From NCBI RefSeq assembly GCF_023065955.2, contig NW_026622874.1, forward strand, positions 31,757,772-31,821,771: a stretch of 64,000 nt of DNA, written 5' to 3'. The first letter of the stretch is position 1, and the number at the start of each line of letters is the position of its first letter. Origin of the DNA: Ursus arctos. Its lineage: Eukaryota; Chordata; Mammalia; Carnivora; Ursidae. Both the position numbers and the translations under genes were made by a program. Below are positions 1 through 10,965 of the stretch, piece after piece. The notes beneath the pieces were generated by a model. The model was not told the origin of the DNA. It did no database searches and saw only the letters and a list, made by a program, of their open reading frames with translations.

Positions 1-930
1 ACCTTTGGGGAAGTCCCTTCCACAATCTGACTTCCGTTTCTTCCTGAAATAAGGATGTTGGCTTGAGTGATCTTAAATTCACCTTCCAGTGCAGACTGTC
101 TCTGAGCCCTTTGAGGGCAGAAGCCGGAGTTGCGTTTCCCTGCTTGAGAATGTCCTATTAATACGGACTTACTCACTAGGATGTTCAAAGCCAAGCCCTA
201 GGTAAAAATGAGCATATGAACTAGAATTACACCTGACTGACTCCTCCCAGAGTCCAAAGGAGCCATGTTCAGACACTTGACATCTTTTAATCTCCTTATC
301 TGATCTGTGCTATGGCTCCAGTCGGAAGAGAGCCCCTACAACAGGCAACCAATAGAGAGAGTTCTATGGAGACATCAGATCTCGCAGTGTACCCTGAGAT
401 GAGGCGCCCTGCCCTGATGCAACTATGTGAGAAAGGGCAGGTCTGATGGCAGAGAAAGGCCAGACCGGGGTCCCAGGGCCTTAGCCTTCAATAAGAGATG
501 ATCCCTCCTAACACAGGTCTCTGGTTAAAGGCAGCCCTTTACTGTGATCCTCTGGCTTGCTGGCCTAGAAGCAGCCTTCTTTAAATCCCGCTGTAATGAA
601 GAGAGAATCCCATGGCTATTTTTCCTCTGTGGGGTCTGCTGCACGGTGTTTCATCGGTTCAGGGTGAACAACATCCCAAATCCTAGTAAAGGTGGAGGAT
701 GAAGTGGTAATTTTCACGTACATGTTTTGAGCATCCTTACTATATAGGAAAAGGCATCTAGAGAGACACACAGTGAATTAGATGTAGTCTTTGACCTCAA
801 AGAACCTCCTCAACATAGACCCTTGGGCACATACCTAACACTAACACAGAACAGAGGGAAGGGAGTGATGGATATATGAAGGGGTGGTGGTGGTGGGTGA
901 GTTGATACCTTGACTCAGTCCTTACCACAC
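1..930. other. Unassigned non-coding DNA
   Basis: No gene, exon or young repeat is recognisable. Composition is ordinary mixed mammalian DNA, with no reading frame longer than chance. The last ~150 bases may be ancient repeat, but no diagnostic motif survives. Confidence 0.5.
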
Positions 931-964
931 TTGGAATAATTATGCCTTCAAAGGTCAGAGACAA

Positions 965-1020
965 GGGCAAGGAAGGGCATTCCCAGCCAAGGGAACAGAA
1001 TGAGTAAAAGCCAGACACAG
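965..1020 (-). repeat. L2 LINE fragment
   Basis: The sequence has the L2 signature AGGGCATTCC...GGGAACAG...TGAGTAAAAG. This is the reverse complement of the L2 3' coding region, which reads CTGTTCCCTCTGCCTGGAATGC. It is a short, ancient, diverged piece with no intact frame. Confidence 0.5.
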
Positions 1021-1849
1021 CATCGCATTTCCAGGAAGACCATCAACTTATCTGGACTTCAGGGGGAGGGACCCTCAGAAGTTTGAATTTAAACTCTAAG
1101 AGTTGACACAAAGGAAGCCAGAGCTCTGTCTCTTTGGAATGCAGCTACTTTTGGTCCTGGCGTTCCAGGTCCCATTCTAGAAGCGCAGCACCCTCCTCCC
1201 GCCTTCTCCTCCCCCCTCCCTTCCCCAGCCACACACACAGCAAACCTATAAGGAGGGCAGGGCTGTGGTTTTCAGCAGCTAAACTGGCACTTTTCCTAAT
1301 CAGGGAAATATTTTAAAATTCCATCCATTTTGGCATTCTGATGGATCACTGCAGAGTTGGAAATCAACATTAATCTCAGGCTTCTTCCTTGTTTCTTTCC
1401 GGTGATTTCTAAATGCCCTTCCCACCTCACCTTCCTCCAGCCAGACACACTTTATCTCGGACACAAGTCTTTGGAAACTTCCTTTTTCCTCTCTGATTTC
1501 GGTCCCCAGATCTTCCACAAAGACAGTCACCTGTCTGTAATCCTCTTCGTCCAGATGTCTCTGAGAAACAAAATACTTCCCATACTCTGGTCATTCATAT
1601 ATCACCATGACTTAGTCCCAACCTAACCCTCCCCTGTTGTTCCCATCAATATTTTTTCATCTCAGTATTGTGCCAGCCAACTGACTCATACTCACCCTAG
1701 ACAAGCATTTGATGATCACACAGAATTTTACCAGCTGGTTATTTTCCGGCCTCCTTAGTTTATGGTCTTTGTATTCCTTCTCTTAACAGTAGCAATGTTG
1801 CTAATTAGGCAAAATGATCTTTTATTATCAGACCCTTGGCCACATAGTA
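1021..1849. other. Unassigned non-coding DNA with a C/T-rich patch
   Basis: There is no gene. Around 1186-1226 the plus strand is almost pure C and T, which explains the Ser/Pro-rich chance frames there. The rest is ordinary unique-looking sequence. Confidence 0.5.
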
Positions 1850-2045
1850 GCAATAATGGTAACAAGGAATAACTTTCATCATGCGGTGCTTTTACAGAAG
1901 ACTCTCACCTCCCCAGTGTTCAAGGCAACCTTTGAAACAAATTATCCCCTTTTACCAATGAGGAAACTGAGGCCTAAGGAGATGAACGGGCTTATTTAAG
2001 GTCACTCTGTTGGTTGGAGATAGGAAGGGTTCAAACTCAGGACTG
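1850..2045 (-). repeat. MIR SINE
   Basis: This is the minus-strand MIR pattern: ACCAATGAGGAAACTGAGGC, then GGTCACTCTGTTGG and GGGTTCAAACTCAGG. These correspond to the antisense of the MIR core and its tRNA-like head. The copy is ancient and diverged, with no target duplication visible. Confidence 0.75.
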
Positions 2046-2127
2046 GTGAATAGGCTTGGTGGTTCTTGGGATATAAAACATGCTTGGAATTCTGTCCTGG
2101 TCCACACGTACTTCCCGGAGACCTGCC

Positions 2128-2260
2128 AAATCAGAGGCTCTCAAACATCAGTGGGTTTTAATTACCTGGGGGCTTGTTTAAAATGCAGATTCCCCCCTCT
2201 CCCTCATACACATTCTGATTCTGATGTGAAGGAACCCTAGAATTTGCATCATTACCATGG
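2128..2260 (+). repeat. MER5-like hAT DNA transposon remnant
   Basis: The order CTCTCAAACATCAG, ATTACCTGGGGGCTTG, TTTAAAATGCAGATTC and TTCTGATTCTGATG follows the MER5A/MER5B layout (Charlie group, non-autonomous). Terminal inverted repeats are degraded. Placement rests on motif order rather than alignment. Confidence 0.5.
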
Positions 2261-3857
2261 CCCTGTGATGTCATTGACGCAGAAGCATGTGCAGGGAAAT
2301 TGCTGAGCAAAGTGGAGAAGCTTGAGTCTAATAGCCTAAAAAATGCTCTCTTTTTCATTTACCCTTCATTGTATGCAAATTTAAGTTCATTCAGGGAAAG
2401 ACAGTTTGTATTCTGCTTTCGTTCTTAGAAAATATCACTTTAATCTTATTTTAAATGGCTGCATTGCTGGAAGACCATTTTATCCCAGAGAGAATTTCAT
2501 GTCTGATCATTTCAGATAGGTCTCTTATTTTAATGTTCCTTTCCCTTCTTTTAATATGACATCAGAATCCTCTTCGCATCTAGATTTTCTGTTATATTGG
2601 TGTTTTTTCATGGAATATTGCCAGGGCTGGCATAAATGATGGCGTTGTCAGAATTGTATTCTAAATGAGAGTAAAATTCAAATAAGGACCCAAATGGAAA
2701 ATATGCTTATAAATATTTGAAAAGATCTCTCTCTCTCTCTTTTTGGTCATTTTTTCCCTTTTAGTAGAAGGAAATGTTGATTTACATAGGTATCTTAGGG
2801 GATGGATGCATTTTCTGTTATAGGTACCGTCTTAAGAAATATTCAGCTAAATTCTGCTTGTCAGAACTCCAATAGAGGTCAGAGCACTGGATAAAACAAT
2901 GAGTCCCGTTTTGATTTCCTTATGTAAATGTTTTCTCTAGGTATGTCCATTATGCCAAACTTAATGGTTCTAAAAACCATTCCGGACCCATCTAATTCAA
3001 TTTAATTCTCTCCAATCAAAAAATACAAACCAACAATTTGAAAGACAGAGATTAGCTCTATTTCTACCACTAAAGGAAATGAGAAAGGTATTAAGAAGAT
3101 GAAATCTCAGGTACGGCTTCAATATTGATCTCATCTCCCCTAAGTTTGATCTTGTGTACAGTACATAGAGAGAGATTTGGTAAGAAAATATGCATTCATA
3201 AGGCCCAAGGAAAGTGGGGCACATCGTCCACAGGCATCTCTTCTTTGGTGGGCATTTTCCTTCCTTGGGATCAGTGAAAAGGTTTGAGATGTGTTCTCTC
3301 AAAATTTCGGATCATTGTCTCATAGCCATGTTTTCATGAGCGATGGCTTTGGCCTCTTGCCCAAGATGTCATATTCCACAAAAATATCTTCTTTCCATGG
3401 AACAAAATGTAAACTCATGCTTTACATATTTAGCCCTGTCTTGAAAAAAAAAAAAAAAAAGCTAACTAAAAAAAGCTGAGTTTTGGACAAGGCATTTCAA
3501 GCTCCTGCACAGCCTAATGGGAAAAGTCCTTTGGTCATTCACACTCTTGCTTATACTGCTGCTCTATTTTCATCCCTCCCCGGCCTTTCACACCATCCTG
3601 CAGATCTGCGTGGCATACTTTTTGCCCACGCCTCCCGCATGCTGGCCCCATGAGCTGCCGTAGGGCCTTGTGTATTTGCGTCTCCTCTGGGAGCCGACTT
3701 CTTCAAGCCCAGGTAGGAAGCAGGGCAGAAGTTAATGAATGCTCTTAGTGTATGGGTACCTGGCTAAGCTCTGGGAACACAGAGGAGCCGAAGAAGGGCT
3801 CTCCCTCTCTTGAAAATGATTATGCTCTAGTGAGAGGTCATGGACCGAACAAAAGAA
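2261..3857. other. Unassigned AT-rich non-coding DNA
   Basis: No gene or confident repeat is seen. It contains a short (CT)n tract near 2729-2741 and a 17-base A run at 3444-3460. That run could be the tail of an old retroposon, but no body is recognisable upstream. Confidence 0.5.
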
Positions 3858-4081
3858 ATAGCTCCTGTTCATTGAGCACTTGCTTTGCAGCAAATCATTT
3901 GTACTAGATCATGTCATCCTCACATAAGCCCAATGTGTTGAGTGCTGGCATTCCTATTTTGCAGATGAAGAAATGTGGGTTCTCAGGTCCTCAAGCCCCC
4001 CAGGAAGGATGTGTCAGTGTTGGCATTTGAACCTTGGTCTTTCTGCTATCAAAGCCTCTTCACTATATATGTTACACTGGC
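3858..4081 (-). repeat. MIR SINE
   Basis: Near full-length antisense MIR. TCATTGAGCACTTGCTTTG begins it, then CATCCTCACATAAGCCC, TTTTGCAGATGAAGAAAT, GGCATTTGAACCTTGGTCT and CCTCTTCACTATAT. These are the antisense tail, core and tRNA-derived head in order. Confidence 0.8.
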
Positions 4082-5218
4082 TGGAACTATAAATAATAGT
4101 TGATGACTACAGACTAGGAAAGATCAACAGAAAAAGAAATTCATCTCCAGGGTCAGTGGGATTAAACTGGAAGCTGGAAGGCTCCATCCATTCCGGCGTG
4201 GCAGCGCCTCCTCTTTTAATGACTTCCCCCTCGCAGGTGGAATTCTCCAGAAGAATGCTGTTGACAGCCTTCAGTGCATCATAAATAACATCCCAGGTGC
4301 TCCAACTACCAGCTCCAGTCACACTCCTCTAGAGGGCTTTGCAAAAGCCTCCAGTGTTAACCCGCTCTCGACTGACATGCCTTCTCATTCGCTGTCCCCC
4401 TCCCCCATTTTGAACTCACTGTCATTTTTTCATATTTAACGATTGCTTTGCAAGTGCTCTTAAATACTTTTGGTAAGCAATTTTAGCTCAAATGAATGTC
4501 ACCTCCACAGAGCCAGATCTATTGTAGCTAGTATCTGTGTGGATAGTAAGCATTCTGCAAACATTTTTTGTTTGTTTTTTGGTGGGAGACGAAGGTCTCT
4601 GAAACTGCAAGTTCCTTAAAGGCTGGGTTGTGGGGGTTTTGTTTGTTCGTTTGTTTGTTTCCTCCTTGGTCCCTAGCTGAATAAGGCCCAGGACAGGTGC
4701 ACAGAGACGTTTGGTGAACTAAAACAAATATGGAGGTAATTGTCTTAATCTCTGTGATGGGGAAGTATAGATTAATAGATCTAGAAATGATCCTCAAATA
4801 AGTTACATCTCAGTGAAGAAAGACAAGTATGGAGATCAGTTAAGATAAGTCTACATATAACATAATGCAGAACAAGACAAAGTGTCCTAAGAGGAATAGC
4901 AAGAGCCAGGGCACTTCAGAGGTTGGAGAGATCTTCCCCACTTGTCTAAATGGGGGTATGAGAAAGCCTTAGGTGTTCCCCAAACTAACCACAGCCCTTA
5001 TGCCTGGCACGGGGGAGGTGTCAGGTTGTTGTTCCTGGTAATGGTGGTGGGCAGTATGGCATGGAGAAATCTTTTACTTTGTACTTTCCTGGCATGAATA
5101 AATATTTTTATAAAAAATTCCATCTTCTTGCAATTAGGATGAAAAAGAAAGGAATTCTTGGTGAAGGCAGCCTGGGACTGAGCTGGGAAAGCTCTTTGGG
5201 TGGGCTGAGGGGTGGGAT
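4082..5218. other. Unassigned non-coding DNA with (TTTG)n tract
   Basis: No gene is found. A (TTTG)n-type low-complexity tract lies at about 4637-4661. Short frames on both strands lack any recognisable protein family. Confidence 0.5.
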
Positions 5219-5395
5219 GAAGAATTCCAGGCTGTAGGTGCATCGCAAGGGAAAGCGCGGAGGCAGGCAAGCATCGAAAAGACTCAGGGAGCCAGTCTGG
5301 GAGAAGCTTTGGCTGGAGTGCTGGACATGGGCAGGGGCATACTGGTAGAGAAGGCCAGAAAGGAAAGTTAGGGCCATGATGTGAGGGTCAAAGAT
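5219..5395 (-). repeat. L2 LINE fragment
   Basis: AATTCCAGGCTGTAGGTGCA, GCGCGGAGGCAGGCAAGC and TTTGGCTGGAGTGCTGG are in the order expected for the antisense L2 3' region. The copy is diverged, with approximate edges. Confidence 0.45.
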
Positions 5396-5837
5396 GGCGG
5401 CGCTGAAATCATCTGGCTCTGAAGGCTCTGAAGTCTTCTGAGCTGAGCAAGGCAAGGTCATGCCCAGGTCTTAAAGGAGTCATCCTGGACTCTGCCCAGG
5501 ACTTGGATGTGTGCCGAAGGAGTCCTTCATGACCCTAATAGCTTGGACCTCCTAAATGTCAAGCCCACCCAGTGCCACAGCCCGAAAAGAGTGACACCGG
5601 TGGGTCTTCAAAGAACTAGGACCGGAAGAAAAATGAGACGAGCGGCATCTTCACAGCACCCCTCAAATCACCCACAGCTTCTCCTCGCTTTTGCTCATTG
5701 TGGAAAATCAAGGTGGACATTAAGATTTCCTCAGTTCCATAGGCTATTCTTCACTTCAAGAAAGTAAAGTTTTCTCAATATTTATATTCTTGCCCTTCTC
5801 CTCCTTATTTCTCTCCATTCTATCTGTCTCAAATATA

Positions 5838-5860
5838 AACACACACACACACACACACAC
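5838..5860. repeat. (AC)n microsatellite
   Basis: Perfect dinucleotide run of about eleven AC units. No retroposon body is attached. Confidence 0.9.
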
Positions 5861-6336
5861 TAACATATTCACTCAGTCAGTATACCTTCTCCCCCTACTA
5901 CCTTGGTTCCATTGACAGCAATGAGGACAAAAACTCAATTAATTTCTGTGAAATATCCACCTGCTGCATTAGTCAATACCAGACTTATCATCTGTCAGGG
6001 TTATCCATCAGCCATCTCTGGGGGTTTGAATCATTTTCCTAGGATGTCCCATGGTATCCAGTATGAAGACCTAACTCTGCCTCTTTTTGTTTTTAAGACA
6101 ATTTTTTTGACTCTGAAATGAAAATTCATGACCTGATCTTTGGGTCTCAGTCTTTCATTGAGGTACTTCTTTTAGTGTTCACAATATTTCCAAGTATTCG
6201 TTTGAGTAATCTGTTTGTTTTGTCAACTAGACACTTTTTAAGCAAAGAAAACCTAACACAGAAAGAGGTCCCCAAATGAATTTGATTCTATTCTTGGACA
6301 AGACTTTGAAGGTCTTCGCGATGATCAATTTTATTT
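5861..6336. other. Unassigned non-coding DNA
   Basis: No gene, RNA or diagnostic repeat is seen. Moderately AT-rich sequence with short chance frames only. Confidence 0.5.
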
Positions 6337-6750
6337 GTCCATTTGGCTAAACCACGGCACCCAGATATTTGCTCAAACGCATCTGGATGTTGCCGTGAAG
6401 GTATTTTCTAGATGACATTGACATTTGAGTCAGTAGACTTTGAGTAAAGCAGATCATACTCCATAATGTGGGTGGGCCTCATCTCATCGGCTGAATATCT
6501 TAAGAAAAAGGCTGACCTCTCCTGAGGAAGAGAGAATTCTCCAGGCAGTGGCAGACTGCCTTTGGACTCAAACTACAGTATCAACTCTTTCCTGAATCTC
6601 CAGCCTGCAGACCTACCCTGGAGATTTTGGACTTGTTAGCCTCCACAATTCCTTACCATAAATTTATCTCTCTCTCTTTGTGTGTATTTCCTATATATAT
6701 ATCCTATTGCTTATATTTCTCTGGAGAACCCTGACTGATGTAGTCTTCAT
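6337..6750 (+). repeat. Ancient LTR-like repeat, probably MaLR group
   Basis: The order AGACTTTGAGTAAAGCAGAT, ATGTGGGTGGGCCTCATC, TTTGGACTCAAACT, TTAGCCTCCACAATTCCTTA and CTGGAGAACCCTGACTGATG is that of an abundant mammalian interspersed repeat that ends near CCCTGACTAATA. I judge it an old MaLR-type LTR, but the family is uncertain. It holds no coding sequence. Confidence 0.4.
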
Positions 6751-7285
6751 ATCTGTATTCCTCCAGCAAGATTACCACTTTTTCTATTCAAGCCATACTT
6801 ACAGGCTATCCACAGAGTGCCAATAAAACTCATCTTCTTTAAATTGACAATACCCTCTCCACCTCTTCCATCTCATTCCCCTGCATGAAAACTCACAGAC
6901 ACGAAAACCCCAGGTATCACCCCACTTTCGCTTTGTTCCCTATCTCTTTCTTTGCTCTTACAGTCAGTGGCGGAAAGCATTTTGGCTGCCATGATGGAGA
7001 AAACAGGGCAACTTGGAAGTCCCCTGACTTCCAGTCAAAATCTTCACAGTTTCCATACTCTTGCCCTCATGGGGCGCAGTTAGCAGTGCTTTGCTCATCT
7101 TCATTTCTCCCCCTGAGTCCTCTCCAGATTCACTGTTCAACTTTATCGGGACCTTCACATTGATCTCAGTGAGAAATCTGATGGGATTTCATGGTGTGTG
7201 TATGGATGCAGTCAAGTGTCAGGCATCGCTGAGATTCCCCACGGAAATCTGTCCCAGGGTGGAGGTACAGAAACCCTCATCATAG

Positions 7286-7375
7286 CAGTCATTAGCATTT
7301 CCCAAGCACTACTGCCATGCTAGGCCCTGAAGCAGATGATTTACAATCATCATCTCATTTTATCCTGTACATGAG
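7286..7375 (-). repeat. MIR SINE fragment
   Basis: TCCCAAGCACTACTGCCATG, TAGGCCCTGAAGCAG and ATCATCTCATTTTATCCTG match the antisense 3' half of MIR. The head is missing. Confidence 0.6.
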
Positions 7376-7444
7376 ACACGAGAGACTATATTGATTGGGT
7401 CCTGTATGCATCCCCCCTCCTTTTAATAAGAAATGGAACCTCTG

Positions 7445-7882
7445 AGTTTCAGCTGAGTACATGGACACTAAAAATAAAAACAACATTTCCCAGCCCCCTT
7501 TTGCACACAGATGTGGCCAGTGGGCTCAGTTCTGGCCAGCGGACTATGGGAGGAAGGGTTACATAGAACTCCTAAGAAATATTCTTAAAAGAGGGATAGT
7601 GCATTTCACTTCTGCCTGGTGGCTGGACTTTGGGCAAAGTCCCAGGAGCTTGCAAAGCCATCTTGAACCGTGCGGGCTAAAGTACCTGTTACAGAAGGGT
7701 AGAGTAACCTGATGGAAGGAGCCCGGATTCCTGATGCTTTGTGGAACCGCCATAGTAGTCAAAAACTGCTTGCATCCAAATTATTTTTGTTTCTCATTTT
7801 GTTTCGCGTCTTGTTTAAGTCACTTGGGGTGTTAGCGTGTCTGTCCCTTGTAGCTGAGTCCAATTTACTTGATACAGCACAT
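7445..7882 (+). repeat. Ancient interspersed repeat, LTR-like
   Basis: It begins near AACATTTCCCAGCCCCC, passes TGTGGCCAGTGGGCTCAG, CATCTTGAACCGTGCGG and AACCGCCATAGTAG, and ends near TTACTTGATACAG. This is the layout of a common mammal-wide element whose 3' end reads GCAGC...ACTAATACAG. A second probable copy lies at 48845-49272. Family name not assigned; no coding capacity. Confidence 0.4.
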
Positions 7883-7884
7883 TC

Positions 7885-8025
7885 GAACATTCCCATTTAA
7901 AAGGGAAGAAACTGAGGCCCAAAGAGATTAAATAACTTGCTTAAAATTGCATAGGTAGCAGGTTGTAAGTGGTGGGGCCTGATTCTCCCTGATTCCAAAG
8001 CCCCCCACAGTCTCTTCCTGCCAGT
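7885..8025 (-). repeat. MIR SINE
   Basis: AGGGAAGAAACTGAGGCCCA, AATAACTTGCTTAAAATTGC and TAGCAGGTTGTAAGTGG are the antisense MIR core in order. The 3' end is missing because it abuts the preceding repeat. Confidence 0.7.
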
Positions 8026-8699
8026 GAGTGCAGATTGCTAAAGTGAACTTCTAATTTTCTCTCCTGGTCTGATGATTCTTCTAAGCATTCGTCGTTTGCT
8101 TGTGCTGCCACTGTCTGTAAAGAGGTTCAGAGGGCCCTTCACTGGCTTGAAAGGTGTTTGAACAAACCTCTGTACTCCTGACCATTCAGGGACCCTGGAT
8201 AGATTTATCCCCTAGCTTTCTGCTAGGTTTGCCAGGGAGCTCCTTCTTAAAATGCAGGGTAGCGTGGATATCTTGCACACCCTGTCAGACCACTAAGCCT
8301 GCCTGTCCAAACAAATCTACTCTGCTGTGACTTTATTCCCCTGGCATGTCGATACACATGCTTCTCCCACTGCGGCTTGGGGCCCAAGCATGTTTGAGAA
8401 ATTGAATGGCAGCAAGTTTTTCTGCCAACACCATAGCACACATCCCAGGAAACAAGGAAAAGGACAGACTTACTGTGAGGTGTTCTGGCTTCTGTGTGGA
8501 TCTTCTGCCAGAGGATTCCAGAAACTTCCTTTTAGATATAGAGACCCTCAAAGTCCTTCAGATGCTCCACAACAGCCTATGCCTCAGTTGAGAACACAAT
8601 CCCAATAGAGAAAAATGTGTCTGCTTTTTGCTTGTGTGAATTTACAGGGGTCCCATACACTGGCTTTGATCTAGTTTACTGTGTGACCTCGAAGAGAGA
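8026..8699. other. Unassigned non-coding DNA
   Basis: No gene or diagnostic repeat is seen. Three overlapping chance frames of 60-93 codons near 8327-8608 show no recognisable family and no conserved start context. Confidence 0.5.
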
Positions 8700-8835
8700 C
8701 AACATGTTGTGTTGAAAGAACACAGGTTGAGATTCTGAAAGCCTTGCTGCTAGTTCTAACTCCCACACTATATAGTTCAGTCTTGGGCATGTCACTTAAC
8801 CTCTCTGAACCTCTCAGCTACAAGATGGGAGTTCA
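8700..8835 (+). repeat. MIR SINE
   Basis: The sense MIR core GGGCATGTCACTTAACCTCT, then CTGAACCTCTCAG and ACAAGATGGGAG. It is preceded by a degraded tRNA-like head. Confidence 0.75.
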
Positions 8836-9379
8836 TTTGTTCACCCACCTCTCCAAGCATGCCCGCACGCATGCATCTGTCCAATTCTGTATTTATGAAG
8901 TGTGCACTTTTCTGGGTTCTGGGCACACGAATAGGAACAAAGTATGGCTTCCCCACTGACAGAGTTGACCTCCTACCTGACGGTGTTACAGTCAACGTCA
9001 AAGTGTTAATGGATATGATGGTACTTGAGAAAGTATAAAGCTGCACATAACAGGAGTTATTTTTAAGTCACCTCCTCTAAGGTGGGAACCCCAAAGTCTG
9101 CCAAAAGGAGTCAATGGAGAAATAGGCATTAAGTTAGTGAACTGGCTACTGAGGCCACCAGCAAGAGACAGATCATAGTTGGGACATCAAATGGTGCCTG
9201 TGGACCCATCTGAGGAAAAGTATGTACTGAGAAACACCTAGAAACTCTCCCTCCTCAGGGCCCATGGCCCAGCTTAGTCTCTAATGGGAGCCACAAGCCA
9301 TAGACTTCTATCCTTACAATCGTGAGATGCCTCTGTCAGCAGTAGAGAAATTTCAATATTTTATTGAAAGCATTTTGCA
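8836..9379. other. Unassigned non-coding DNA
   Basis: No gene is visible. Around 8905-9000 there is an ancient-repeat feel (TCTGGGTTCTGGGCACAC), but it cannot be placed in a family. Confidence 0.4.
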
Positions 9380-9990
9380 GTAAGAAATCCTCCCCGCCCT
9401 GCCGTTTTTGTGGGGTTTTTTTTTTGCCAGTGCCAGCATAATTTAACTATGATTTAATAGCTTCTTTCATTTACTTGTTAAATTATGCCTCTCCATCACC
9501 TTCCCTTTGGGATTTCCCGCCTTTTGGTCCTACAACCTCCCATTATTTATTAATGCCCCATAATCCATGATCGAGGCAGGCAGAAAGCAGCCATTTCGCG
9601 ATGATTTAGGAGACTCCTGGCAGTGCGACAACAAGAACAGCAGCATATGTTCTGAGAGTCTCCCCAGGACTCGCCTTTTTGGAACAGGGTGGATAGTTGT
9701 TGCCACCGTCTGCGTGGGTCCTCCCTTCCCCTCCCCAGCCCAGCCCCCCGGCCATTTTCCTGCCCTGAGCAAATTCAAAATACTTGGCTCACGACGGCTG
9801 GTGAGTCAGAGCTCACGCTCTCTCCAAGTGCCCACTGCTGGAATAAGCACGCTCCTCAACGCCGTGCTTCACCTGAAAAGACACGACGAGGTCATTCAGC
9901 TTTCCCTCCAAGGGAGGAGTCCTGTGTGGGATGAGGAAATTTCAGGCAGTTGGAATCTTGAGGGGCTCAGTTTTTGGAAGGAAGGTTGAA
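9380..9990. other. Repeat-free CpG-bearing segment, possible conserved element
   Basis: The segment is free of recognisable repeats and unusually rich in CpG for the region (CATTTCGCGATG, CTCACGACGGCTGG, AACGCCGTGC, GACACGACGAGG). It contains an AP-1 core TGAGTCA near 9802. CpG survival and AT-rich homeodomain cores upstream fit a regulatory element, but there is no direct evidence of function. A 140-codon frame here looks fortuitous. Confidence 0.25.
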
Positions 9991-10244
9991 ACAATACCGA
10001 GGGAGATGGTCCTCGCATGCCCCCTGCCATCTTCTGCTGTGAAAAAGCTTGGACTGCTTCTACTCATGGAAGGACTGTTGCAAGGAACGGAGTCGGGATG
10101 AGTAGTTCCCAAGAACGAGGAGGGGGAGGTGGAAATTGGGGTGTTTCAGGGCTTACTCAAGATCATAGGTTGGGGCATATCTGAACCTGATCACAGTTCT
10201 GCTTCCCTCGGGCATTTGTGAGCGGCACCTTCATTCACTTCCCA

Positions 10245-10474
10245 GGCTTGTTTTCTTTTTCTTTTTTTTTTAAAGATTTTATTTATTTATTTGATAGAGA
10301 GAGACAGCCAGCGAGAGAGGGAACACAAGCAGGGGGAGTGGGAGAGGAAGAAGCAGGCTCTTAGTGGAGGAGCCTGATGTGGGGCTCGAACCCAGAACAC
10401 TGGGATCACGCCCTGAGCCGAAGGCAGTTGCTTAACCACTGCGCTACCCAGGCGCCCCCCGGGCTTGTTTTCTT
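10245..10474 (-). mobile_element. Can-SINE (SINEC1-type), with target duplications
   Basis: A full-length tRNA-Lys-derived carnivoran SINE in antisense, body 10258-10461. The plus strand reads T-run, AAAGATTTTATTTATTTATT, the arctoid-type block GACAGCCAGCGAGAGAGG, then the antisense tRNA head ending CCCAGGCGCCCC. The 13-base duplication GGCTTGTTTTCTT flanks it exactly at 10245-10257 and 10462-10474, so the insertion is fairly recent. The internal RNA polymerase III boxes lie in the head near the right end. Confidence 0.95.
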
Positions 10475-10869
10475 ATCCCTCATCTCTTCCTTTGGGCTTT
10501 GGACTAGCCTAGCACTCGTTCTGTGATTCAGCTGATGACATATGCAGGTTCTACAAACTAAAGAGATGGTCACACGAGGTGCCAGAGGCAGAAGGACACC
10601 TAGAGACATGCCATGCCCCATCCAACATCATACAGTTGGAAAATGGTAGAGCCAGAATTACAGCCAAGGGTTCTGTCTGACGGTGAACTTTCATTGAGGT
10701 AGGCTGGTGTTTACTCTTTGGGAGATAATACAGATTCAAGCTCTTAGCACAATGCCTGGCATTGAACGCATGTTTCCCTTCCTTTAGAACAGACCATCAG
10801 AACTGAAAACAGTGCTTAAGAGGAGGGGCGGTGTTGTACGTGGAGAGATCCTTGTTACCGACTGGGCGA

Positions 10870-10965
10870 CCATGGATGATCCGCATCACCTCTCTGGGCT
10901 TCAGTCTTCTTATCTGTAAGATTAGAAGATTGGGTTAGATGGTCTTTGAGATCGTTTCTTGCTGT
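10870..10965 (+). repeat. MIR SINE fragment
   Basis: ATCACCTCTCTGGGCTTCAG, TTCTTATCTGTAAGATTAGA and TTGGGTTAGATGGTCTTTGA are the sense MIR core. Neighbouring bases 10600-10765 contain weaker MIR-like scraps that I do not annotate separately. Confidence 0.65.

Noticed and set aside
9799..9806. Splice-donor-like GGTGAGTC
   Set aside because: No matching acceptor or coding potential on either side; it also reads as an AP-1 site.
9567..9989. 140-codon plus-strand frame in a CpG-bearing block
   Set aside because: CpG retention explains the lack of stops better than coding. No recognisable protein.
10326..10340. CTCF-like CAAGCAGGGGGAGTG inside the SINE body
   Set aside because: Only about 11 of 15 positions match, and it lacks the essential GGC. 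It recurs simply because the SINE recurs.
10380..10461. tRNA-like heads of the Can-SINEs as possible tRNA genes
   Set aside because: All sit inside SINEs with A-rich tails and target duplications, and the anticodon arm is not that of a functional tRNA.
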